DNA of 64,000 nucleotides from Symbiodinium natans (taxonomy: Eukaryota > Sar > Dinophyceae > Suessiales > Symbiodiniaceae): contig CAJNDS010000391.1 of NCBI GenBank assembly GCA_905221605.1, forward strand, positions 186,001 to 250,000, read 5' to 3'. The notes under the pieces are model-generated. The model was not told where the DNA came from, searched no databases, and saw nothing but the letters and a program-made list of their open reading frames with translations. Shown one piece after another: positions 22,601 to 34,600 of the stretch (the first letter of the stretch is position 1; every line of letters starts with the position of its first letter). Made by a program: the position numbers and the translations under genes.

Positions 22601-25600
22601 AAATAAATTCAAAATCCTCTCGAGTTCACAAACATTGAGCTGGCAGAGTCCAGGCTACACAGAGATCCTCGGGAAGCCTTTTTTAAGTCTAGGGGTTGGG
22701 GGTGGGGGTTGAGAGTTGGCTGGTGAATCAATGTCCGCGGTACGCATACACAGATCCTCAAAATTAGAATGTATAGGGTTTAAGGGGATTAGGGGTTTAG
22801 GGTGACGGGTTGAAGGGTTGACTCTGCAACCAGCCCAGTCCAAGAGACCAGGTGCTTTGCTCGGGCAACTTGCTGAAAGGATCCAGGCACTTTGAAAAGC
22901 ATACATACATGAGCCCTTTGCGCGCACCCTTCCCCCCACCCGCAAACCCTAAACCCTAAACCCTAAACCCTAAACCCTAAACCCTAAACCCTAAACCCTA
23001 AACCCCCCAAACCCCTAAACCCTAAACCCCGAAACAAAAAGTCATGAACACAACCCTAAACCCTAAACCCTAAACCCTAAAACGCTCAACCTGCACCCCC
23101 CAAGAAGCCCTCCCCGGCAGCCTCGATCCCGGCTTGCATTGCCTCTTGGGCGGCCTGACCGCGATATGTAGGTTTAGGTTTAGGGTTTAGGGTTTGGGGT
23201 TTAGGGTTTAGGGTTTGGGGTTTGGGGTTTAGGGTTTGGGGTTTAGGGCTTGGGGTTTGGGAGGGCCGAGTCGGTGGGGGGGTTCGGGGTTGAGAAGTAG
23301 GTTATAAGTAGACATATAACTGGGGTTACAAGTACCCATGAACCTCCAAGTTGGCTGTAGGGTTTGGGGGCACACCCCGACCCAAGAGAAGAAGAGATCA
23401 CAGATGAATGAAAACTTCCCAAGGACATGGAACCCTAACCCCTAATCCCTAAATTACCCCGAACCCTAGAAAACCAAGAGCCCAATGAAATTGCCTCTTA
23501 ATCCAATCCCCAAGCTACGTTCCTGTGGATGTTTTGGAGCCTTGCGAGCCCCAAAGAAGCCGAAATACCCCAAACCGGGTTCAGGGTTTAGGGTTTTGAG
23601 TACCCCAAACCCGAAACACCAAACATCTTCTGCGGCCGTCAGGGGTTTAGGGTTTAATTAGGATTCTCATTCGTGTTGTTGTTACTCTCTCTTCTTTTTT
23701 TTTGTTTGGGGGGGGGGGGGGGGTAGGCTGTAGAGTTTAATTGTACATTGTTTGGCCCCCCCTTGCAATCCCATGTAGCTGACGCCCCGCATCCACAACT
23801 GGGCCTGACAGAGCTGCAATCCAGACTCATCCGCAGTGCCTGCCACGAACCTGGGCGAGATCTTTGTCAGGGTTTAGGGTTTAGGGTTTAGGGTTCAGGG
23901 TGCTCCTTCTTAGGTTGCCTAAAAGAATCTTGCAAGGACCAGGAGGAGGAGGAGGGGCTGAACCTCAGAAACCTCAAAAGGGGCGGGCTCCGGCTCGTCT
24001 AAGGGGTGCGTGGCTTGGAACATGAAAGTCTGCTGAAACTTACTCCCCGGGGGTTTAGGGTTTAGGGTTTAGGGTTGAGGGTTGAGGGTTTAGCATTCAG
24101 GACCCTTAACCCAAAAAATCAAGGGGTTTAGGGTTTGGTGTTTATGGGTTCTGGTAGCAGCAACCCCAGACCATTTAGTGTGCCGTTTGGGTGCCAAATC
24201 CCCTTTACACTACCCCACACCCCCCAACCCCCGAAGCCTAAGTCCTTGAACCCTAAACCCCCTAACCGGTATTCCTATGAAACGAACACTAATCCCTAAA
24301 CCCCAAATCCCAAACCCTAAACCCTACCTAGACCTTAGACACTAGTCCCCAGGCCCGAAACCCTACAGTACCTCGACCCTGAACCCAAGCGCGCGACATC
24401 GAACTGGTGTCTCCATGATGACCATCCGCGAACACCTGCGCGAGAGCGGAGGAGTTAAGGGGCCTCCCAACAGCTTACTCTAAGCCTTCTAAACCCAAAA
24501 CCCAAAACCCAAAACCCTAAACCCTAAACCCTAAACCTAACCCTAAACACCAAACCCCAAACCCTAAATAGCGACTGGCTGCAAAACACGTGTGGGCTGA
24601 GGGTGTGGGATTTAGGGTTCAGGAGACCGAACGTCTCAGCTGCGAAAAGCCCACTCGGGACTACAACTCTACAAGTAAGAACCACTCAACTCTGGTTTAG
24701 GGAAGTTGAGGGTTTAGGGTTTAGGGTTTAGGGTTTAGGGTTAGCAACTTCTACACTTGGGTTCTGCAATCCAAAACAAAACGGCAAAGACGCCGTCCCT
24801 CTGAGGGCGGCGAAAGGACAGCACCACTTGGTAGCCCAGCAACCATATTACAAATAACAAGGGCACCCTTGTTTGGGGTTGGTTGCTTTACAAGGGAACC
24901 CAGAACCAAAAAAAGGGTAAAGGGTGCCACTGGGCTGCCAGGACCCCCAAATCCTAAACCCTAAACTGTAAACCGTATTTAGGGTTTAGGGTTTAGGGTT
25001 TGGGGTTTAGGGTTTAGGGCTTAGGGTTTAGGGTTCATATGCCTTATTAGGGATTGTGGCAGTATAGGGTATATGACACTAACTTTCAGGGTTCTGTTTA
25101 GTCCCCAAGGTACGTTCTTGCTTTGTGTCCTAGTGCATAATGAATAGTGGGATCGTGCAAGTTTCTCTCGAATGCTGGGATACACCAAATAGGCACTTCA
25201 GGATCCTAGGCCTTGGGTTTAGGGTTTAGGGTTTAAGGTTTAGGGCTTAGGGTGTATTATAGGGTTTAGGGTTTAGGGTTTCCCCGGCAATTCTGGGGCC
25301 GTGGAAACGAAGAAGTTGGGGCACCCTAGCGCCACAAAACCCTTGTCTTGTACAACGTTTTCACTGTAGGGTCCTTGGGGACCAAACGAACCCTACAAGG
25401 GTTTATGGTTCATGTACCGAATAGGAATTGTAGTAGCATAGGGTGTGTGACCCCTTGTTGTAGGGCTCTTGTCGTCCTAAACCCTAAACCCTAAACCCTA
25501 AACCCTAAACCCTAAACCCTAAACCCTAAACCCTAAACCCTAAACCCCCGGTGTGCGGTAAACTCCGCACCGTCACATCGACGTTCAGGATGTCACCCTC

Positions 25601-28600
25601 CTCGAGAGGCCGGTCGTCGGGGATGCCATGCCTCGCTCCAGCGATTGCCGAAGAGCTGTTTAGGGTTTAGGGCTAGGGTTTAGGGTTTAGGGTTTAGGGT
25701 TCAGGGGTTCAGGGGTTCAGGGGTTCGGGGGTTCAGGGGTTAGGGTTTAGGGTTTAGGGTTTTAGGGGTTTAGGGGTTTAGGGGTTTAGGGGTTTAGGGT
25801 TTATTTAGGGCTTCGTGTTTAGGTGCTTAGGGTTTAGGGTTTAGTGCTAAGGGCTTACTGAACGGCCAGGTTTGCCCTGTGTCGTCAAAACCCAGGTTCG
25901 TTTGCGGTGGTAGCAGGCATATGCAAGCTCCCACAGTAGTAACTGGGTATCACTAAATCCCCAAAACCTAAGCCCTGAATGAGCCCTAACGAGCCCTAAC
26001 GCGTAAACCCTAAATACACCACACCCTACATAAACCCGTGCGACGAGATGGCATCCTCCTCAATTACACGATGCGCATGTGCTTCCCCATCGACAGGACC
26101 TGCACTAGGCATCACCGAAACTGCCACATGTGAGGCGGAAGGTCGAGGAATCAGGGCGTTGAGGGCTTAGAGCATCGGGTTTAGGGCCATTGCGAGATTT
26201 CGCTACCATTAAGGGACCCTAGTTTGAATCTTCATTTGCGGGTGCAAAGGTGGGAATGTGGGGCTGCAGCAGAATCGTTTGCCAACCCTAAACCCTAACT
26301 CCTGAACATCTCCAAGCCCTAAACCCTAAGCCCTCCCTAAACCCTAAACCCTACATGCACTCCTTCAATGCCGTTTAAGCATCAACATTGAAGTTCCAAA
26401 TGGGCCTAACCCTAAACCCTAAACCCTAAACCCTAAACCAAGGAGCCCCCCCCCTTGCCTCCCTGAGCCAAAGCCCCCGATGGGATCTCAGGGCTGCGCG
26501 CAATCACGTCATTCACGCTGGTGCTGACGCTCTTCGGGAAGCCGAGGTAGCCTAGGGTTTAGGGTTTAGGGTTCAGGGTTCAGGGTTTAGGGTTTAGGGT
26601 TTAGGGTTCAGGGTTTAGGGTTTAGGGTTTAGGGTTCAGGGTTCAGGGTTCGCCCACACGAATGGCCGCGCGGAACCGCGCACGTTCTCCAACGGTAGGT
26701 ACATGTGAAGCAAGCGGAAGCACCAGACTCCAGTGCCCACATTGGGCGTGGGGAAACCATAAACCCGAAACACCTAAACCCTGAACCCTAAACCCTAAAC
26801 CCTAAACATTAACCCCTAAACCCTAAACCCAAAGCCCTAAACTGCCCTAGATCCTAACCTGCCCGCGGAGCGAGAGCCTAGATGCTTTGCCCGCAGGTTG
26901 TTGCCGAGACAAGTCAGCTTAGCCTGATCCATGTGCATAATAGGGTTCTGAAGGGGGGGGGGGGTTCAAGGGGGGTAGGTACCCAGAGAACCTTAGGGAA
27001 GCTTAGGGAGCCTTTAGGGAGTACGGAGTATTAGGGACCTTGGGTTACATACCCCCGCTTGAACCCCCTAAACCCTAAACCCTAGCCCTAAACCCTAAAC
27101 CCTAAACCCTAACCCCCTCCCTTGAACCCCCTCTCTTAAGAACCCTATAATGTGCACCTGAGCCCCGAAGTGACCTCAAAGAATGGCCGAAAACCCTGGA
27201 ACAAAAACAGCGGGGTTGAGGGTTTTTAGGGTTTAGGGTTTAGGGTTTAGGGTTTAGGGCTTTTAGGGTTTAGGGTTTTTAGGGTTTAGGGTTTAGGATT
27301 TAAGGTTTAGGGTTTAGGGTTTTGGGATAAACTATTGTGATCGGCCTTAGACCCTAAACCCTCAACCCCAAGCCATTTAGAGGTTCAGTGACCTAAACCC
27401 CATAGGCTCGTACTCTTATACTCCCGCATGAAGCCCTGCCGCCGCCCCTGAAATCTCATCCTATTCGAAGGCTTGGTTGGGTGCTAGAGTGTAGACTTTG
27501 GCATAACCCACCGTGGTGAGCCCTTCCAATATCAAAACCTAGACCAAGAGAACCTAGGCGCCCTGTTTTGGCTTAAAGGGGCTTCAACGGGAACCTAAGC
27601 TCTCAAAAAAAGGAATAAGGGCCTACTCTGGATCGTAGTAGCCCTAAACCCTAAACCTTACACCCTACACCCTACACCCTAAACCCTAAACCCTAACCCT
27701 AAACCCTAAACCCTCCATACCCTGGGTCCTATATCCCTGGAGCAGATCTTCGAGCGAAGCGCCCAGCGGTGAAGGATACGCCCCCTGGGAAACGATGAAG
27801 TCGTGCACCTCTTCCGGTAACCCTAAACCCTAAACCCTAAACCCAAAACCCTGCCCCCTTAAACTCTCTTTAGAAAGCATTCTTGGAAAATCGAAAGATC
27901 CCAGGGCGCTACCCTGCTAAGGGCTTACGGTCAGTAGGGTCCAAGGACCAGGGCTTAGGGTTTAGGGATCGGGGTTTAGGGTTTAGGGCTACTACGACCC
28001 AGAGTAGTGCCCGTATTCCGTTTTCTTTAAGTTCAGGGCCTAGAGTTCAGGGTGCAGGGTCCAGGGTTCAAGGCTGAGAGTTCCAAGGGCATGACGTTTA
28101 AATTTCAGGGCCTGGAGGTCAGGGCTGGTCTTTAGCCTTTAGGGTTTGGGTTGTGTGTGGAACAGCGCCTGAAAAGCTGGAAGCTTGCACTTGAGATGCT
28201 GAACCCTAAGCCCCGAACCCTAAACCCTGAACCACTTACTAAACCCAAATCTGGCAATTTGTCCTCAGCCCTTCTCGCAGACCTCGGCCCTTTCTCAGCT
28301 CTGGGTTTTTAGGGCTTACTGTATAAGATTTCGGGTTTAGGTTGAGGGTTTAGGGTTTAGGGTTTAGGGTGTAGGGTTTAGGGTTTAGGGTTTAGGGGCC
28401 AAGGCCTTGCTGTCAATCTCGTCGGTGGTTGCCTGCACTGCAAAGAAGATCTAGGGTCTGGGGAATAGGGTTCCTGTAAGGGTGTTTAGGGTTTAGGGTT
28501 TAGCCTAAACCAGGGTGGAGGGTGCGAACCCCCCCCCCCCCCCTCCCCTCGCTCGCCCCCGTCCGCCCCGGCATTTCAGGCTTGGGGTTTAGGGTGTGAA

Positions 28601-31600
28601 TGGGGTTTAGGTTTTCGAGAATCCTAAGGCCTGCCAAGTGATCAACTCCACAAGACCGCCTGTAAGCCCTCAAGCTCTCACCCTAAACCCTAAACCCTAA
28701 ACCCTAAACCCTAAACCCCACAAAACCTAAACCCTAAACGGAGATCCGAAGCCTGTCGACCTACACCCTTCAACGCTTCTGCAAAGCCTTGACCCCAACA
28801 GCCTCTACACCCAAACCCTCTCCTCTAGGAATCGCTTTAGGGTTTAGGGTTTAGGGTTTAGGGTTTAGGGTTTAGAGTTTAGGGTTTAGGGTTTAGGGTT
28901 TATGACGAAAATTGGGAGTTTTAGTCTTGTAGGGAGAAACTGTGCCTATAAGGGTTTGGGGGGGGGGGGGAGCGAAGCTGTAAAGCCTTAGAGCCCTAAA
29001 GGCCCCAAACCCCTTATGTGCGTGCATAAAGTCCTAAGCCCCAAGCCCTAAACCCTCAACCCTCAACCCTAACCCCTAAACCCACCCAGGCCACATGATC
29101 AGTAAATCTGAGCCCTGGCGCCCTTCTTTTGGGCACCCGAAACGTTTAGGGTTTAGGGTTTAGGGTTTAGGGTTTAGGGTTTAGGGTTTAGGGTTTAGGG
29201 TTTAGGGTTTTGGGGTTTAGGGTTTAGGGTGAAAAGGCAACTCGATACGTTAGGGAAGTTTAGCCCCAAAAGCCCTAACCCCTAACACTGAAGTCTAAAG
29301 CCTCACCCTAAACTCTAAGCCCCTAAATACACTAGTTCATGGTTGGGATAGTATTGAAATTCGAATAAAAAAATGTAATATGCTACCCCCCACTATGACA
29401 AAGACCATCTAAGTACAGGATTTAGGGCTTTTAGGGGACCCAGTCTCGCACCTAAACCCTCTTTACGCTTTTGGGCTTTGGGTTCGAAGCCCGAAGCCCG
29501 AAGGCTCCACCAAGTCGTAGCCCTAAACCCTAAACCCTAAACCCTAAACCCGAAACCCCAAACCCTAAACCCTAAACCCGAAACCCTAAACCCTAAACCC
29601 TAAACCCCACCCCCCAGCTGAAGGAGATCTAGGCTCCCCACGCCGGGTCGAACAGCATCCCTGGCGACCTCGCTTCCCCCCCGGGAAGCACAGTTCAGAG
29701 GGCTTCAGCTTCTGGAGTAGAATCCTACCCTGACCCCTAAACCCTAGCCCTAAACCCTAGCCCTAAACCCTAAACCCTAAACCCTCAACCCTCTAAACCC
29801 TAAAGCGTGTAAACCTGCAAAAGCCTGAGAGGGAGGGAGGTCTTCGAGATGGCACATGCGCCGGAGGAGCCTTCGTGATGAAGGCCTTTGCGAACACATG
29901 TAAGGCGTTTGTGGCCTGCATTTCCCTAAACCCTAAACCCGAAAGCCTATGCCCTGAAGTCCTTAAAAACCTAAGACTTGAAACCCTAAAGCCCCAAAAC
30001 CCAAAAAAACCAACAACCCCCAAACCCTCAAAAAACCTAAAGCCCCAAAACCCCACAAAAACCAACAACCCCCAAGCCCTCAAAACCCTCAAGCCCTAAA
30101 ACCTAACCCCCCAAGATTTAGCGTCTTGACCGCAAGCCCAAACCCTAAACCCTAAACCCTAAACCCTAAACCCTAAACCCTAAACCCTAAACCCTAAACC
30201 CTAAACCCTAAACCCTAAACCCTGAACCCGAAGTCGCCCCTGGAGCCTGTTTCGAGAGTTCAAGCTCGGGAACGCCCATGCTGTTCGGGGGCTCGGGGGC
30301 GACTTCGGGTTCAGGGTTTAGGGTTTAGGGTTTAGGGTTTAGGGTTTAGGGTTTAGGGTTTAGGGTTTAGGGTTTAGGGTTTAGGGTTTAGGGTTTAGGG
30401 TTTAGGGTTTAGGGTTTAGGGTTTAGGGTTCCTTTTGTTGATATCAGGCCCTTTTTTGCTTCAAGGGGTTTATAAGGGAACCTCAACCTACCAAAAAGGG
30501 AATAAGGGCACTACTGGGCATCCTAGCTAGTTAGTACAAGGGGAGCATCCCAAGGCATCTTCCTTGTTCTCCTGGAGCCGGCGTAGTAGCAGGCGTAAGC
30601 ATCCGCTTTCCGAAGCCAGCGCCGGAAAGCCACATAAGCTCGAGAGACTCCGCGGAAATTAGGGTTTAGGGTTTAGGGTTTAGGGTTTAGGATTTAGGGT
30701 TTAGGGTTTCGGGTTCCCATTTTGGCTCCCCTGTGGAAAGCTTAGGCCCTTTTACAGGGGCACGCCACAGAGTCTCTACCACTACAAGCGCGCGGAAGAC
30801 CCCGCTGCGGGATATTGGACCCCCACATATCGGAGCACCCTAAACCCTAAACCCTAAACCCTAAACCCTAAACCCTAAACCCTAAACCCTAAGTTTTAGA
30901 AGGTTTAGGGTCTAGAGATCCTGGATCGGGGTTGTCAAGAGTGAGAGGGGGGCCAAGACCGCATGCCTTGCTTAGGGCGGACTCCGGTGAAAAGGCGAGG
31001 GTTTAGGGTTTAGGGTTTAGGGTTTAGGGTTTACGGTTTAGGGTTTAGGGTTTGGGGTTTGGGGTCTGGGGTTTAGGGTTTAGGGTTTAGGGTTTAGGGC
31101 TTAGGGCACGAAACCCAAAAAAAAAACCAAAAACTCTATGGGTCTCGCCAAATTAGGCTTGGTTGGGTGTAGGATTGAGGGTAGGAGCGTGGACTTCGTA
31201 ACCCCCAAACCCCCCTAAGCCCCGAACCTTGTCTGAACCAACAGGAATTTCTGGGGGAGGGGAGCACGCAAATACACCCTAAGGTGCTATACAACCCTAA
31301 CTTGAATCCTAACCCTAAAAACCCTAAACGACCTAAAAAACACCCCTAAAATCCTAAACCCTGAACCCTGAACCCTGAAACCCTAAACCCTAAACCCTAA
31401 ACAAACTTGGCCCTCCCCCTAATCCCCTACACCCCAGACCTTACACTCTGCCCGAAGATCCCAAAGCCTGCCTTTTTGTAGGGTTTAAGGTTTGTTTAGA
31501 GTTTAGAGTTTAGATTCTTGAACCCTTATAGGATTCCTAGGTAACCTACAAAACAGTAGGTTTTGGGTTCTTAAGGTAATCGCCTTACACTGAACGACCC

Positions 31601-34600
31601 TAAACCCTAAATCCTGAACCCTAAACGCTAAACCCCAGGCATCGGGGGTTCACGGCCTTAAGGGGGTCCGAAAGTTGAGCCGGACGTGTTAAATGGTTTC
31701 GGGCTAGAACGCCTGAACCCTAAAAAACCCAAACCCTAAACCCTAAACCCTAACAGTTGCCACGTCCTGATGCCACAGCCCTGCGTTTTGTACGTTTGTC
31801 AGGGCCTAGGGTTTAGGGTTTACGGTTTAGGATTGACGGTTTAGGGTTGAGGTTTTAGGGCTACTAGGGTCCAGAGTAGGACCTCATTTCCCTGCTTTTG
31901 GGTTAGGTCCCCTTCTAGGGCCCGTTAAACCAAACAGGGCACCCTTTCTAAGGCGATTTAGGGTTTCGGGTTCAGGGCTTCACGGCTCAGGGCTAAAGGG
32001 TGACATTAGGCAAAACCCTAAACCTTAAACCATAACCCCGCTAAGGCCTCTGTACCCTAAACCCTAAACCCTAAACCAGTGGGAGGGGCATTGTCTTGTG
32101 CTTTTCAGGTTGGTCCGGAGTCGGCCCTGCATATGCTGGGTTGCTGTTACGGACCTTACATGAAGCTACCAAAAAGGGTTTAGGGCTTCGGGTATGGGGT
32201 TTAGGATTCAGGCTTTAGGGTAAAACCGTACTTGCTTCATAGGTTTTGGGTTTATAAGGTTTTGGGCTTAGGGTTTAGGGTCTTTACGGCTTAGGGCACT
32301 GTTCTGACAGTGTTGCGGTAGCTTAATCAAAGCTCTTTAACAGCAACCCCAGCTTTGAATCAATCAGCTCAGAAGAGGTTCATTCGCGCAGTCGCAGCCA
32401 ATGCGTTCGCTTGAGCATGTCAGGGGTTTGGAGTTTAGGGTTTAGGGTTTGGGGTTTAGGGGTTTAGGGGTTTAGGGCTTCAGAGCTCTATCGTTTTGCA
32501 GACTTGCTTAGGTTTTGGGGCTTGGGGTTTGGGGTTCGGGGTTCGGGGTGTGGGGTTTGGGGTTTAGGGTTTAGGGCTAGGGTTTAGGGTTTAGGGTTTA
32601 TGGTTGAGGGCTTAGAGGTTAGGGGCTCTCAACCCGACTCACGAATCCTCGGCTGCGGATGTCTGTGGTGAAAACCAGGAGCGGGAGGAGTAGCAACCCG
32701 GGTGCCCCCAAGCCATGCAGAGACCCTAAACCCTAAACCCTAACCCCTAAGCCCTAAACCCTAAGCCCTAAGCCCTAAGCCCTGAACCCTAATAAGCCCT
32801 AAGCCCTGAACCCTAACCCTAAACCCTAAACCCTAAGCCCTAAACCCTGGCAACCTTTCGGAGTGCTGATGGGGATGAGGACAAGTGGCCCCTAACGCTT
32901 CAAACCCCAACTCCTAAGCCCAAGCCCCACAGAGGTGGTTAGGGTTTAGGGTTGAGGGTTGAGGGTTTAGGGTTCAGGGTTTAGGGTTTAGGATTAGGGT
33001 TAAGGGCCTAGGTTTACGGTTCAGGGTTTAGGGTTTAGGGTTAGGACTATGCGGTTTAGGGGCTTTGGGCTTCGGGGGTTTGGGTCTGCCCAGTTCCACA
33101 ACTTAGGCTTACGGGTATGCCCTTAACCCCACAAAATCCTGAAGCAACCCTGAGCCAGAATTCAGCCCGGAGCCCTAAACTCTAATAAAGACTCAACAGA
33201 CCAACCCCATACCCCTTAAACTCTACAAGGAGAATATAAGGAAGGATTTTACCATGCTCCTTGATTTCTTTTCAAGGGTATGCCCAAGGGGCATGTTGAA
33301 TACTTCTTGGAGAAATAGTCCTTTTGCAACCAAAAACCCGCGAAAACTTGTTGAGCGTGCGGCCCCGGACACGTGTCCTGCCCGGCAAAACGAATTTGAA
33401 GGCCAGGGGGGACCGGGGGCGTTGGGCAAGTTGCCCTAAATCCTAAAACCTAAACCCTGAACCCTAAACCCTGACCTTTCTGGTAGTCTGACCCTATCAA
33501 CCCTCGACTTAGACGCCCTACACGCCCCGAACGCCCCAAAAACGAAACCCTAAACTCTAAACCCGAAGTCAATGTGGATGACGAGTCGAGGCCCGCCTCC
33601 TCAACTCTAGACCCAATCCCCCGAACCCTAAACTCCAAACCCTAAACCCTAAACCCTAAACCCCAAACCCCAAACCCTAAACCCTAAACCCCAAACCCAA
33701 AACCCTAAACCCCAAACCCTACACCCCTGAACCGGCAACTCGACACCTAGGAGCCCTGTTGCAGGCCTTTTGTTGGGTGTTCCGTTCCCAGAGTCTAGAA
33801 AGCACGCCGCCAGCGACCAGGGTTTAGGGTTTAGGGTTTGGGGTTTGGGGTTTAGGGCTTAGGGTTTAGGGCTTAGGGTTTGGGCTTTAGGGTCTAGGGT
33901 TTAGGGTTTAGGGTTGAGGGTTCGGGGTCTAGGATTCAGAGCCTGGACTTCGGGTGTTGGGGGGGATGGCTCCGAAGCCTTCCCCCGCCCACGCACTGCC
34001 GGCCCCTCCCTGAGACGTTGCACTGCCTGTCATTGAGTCATGGGAGTGTTTATGGGATCAAGGGACAAAAGGAGGGACCCTTACAAGGGACCTTTTGGGG
34101 TTCTTTAGGGGCTATCTAGGGCTACTTCTTGGTATATAGGGGCTGTATAGGATACATGTAGGGGTTCTATAGGGGAATAAGATTCAGGGTCCCTTCTCGG
34201 GGTCCCTCCTTCTACCCCTCAATGGTTTCCTTTGCGCTCGAGGCGGTGACCTCGGACGTGGGGGAGTCATCAAAAACCGGGAGGGCCTCAAGCACCTCTC
34301 TGTTTATGGATGCAAACACGCAGCTTTCTTTTGGAATGGGCTCCCTGTGCAATCAAGGCGCTAGAGAGTTTAGGGTTTAGGGTTTAGGGTTTAGGGTTCT
34401 ATTTAAACAGCTGGGGTTTATGAGCGTTGCGGGGAGTTGCTAGTTTAGTATGAAGGTGATCTTCGGGTGCAGTAACCTTCCAGAACCAAACCCTGCGCAG
34501 GACCCACCCTAAAATCAATTAGCAAGGGCGCCCGGAGACAAAAAAAAAAACATCTGGAAGGTTCGCGGCGTCTTTCCTTCAACATGAAGCCTTAAAGCAT

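Noticed and set aside
32645-32715. DEAD-box helicase motif V (LVFTTDIRSRGF)
   Set aside because: A strong acceptor (GGTTTTCACCACAG) lies within the motif, which would make most of it intron; no other helicase motif is near.
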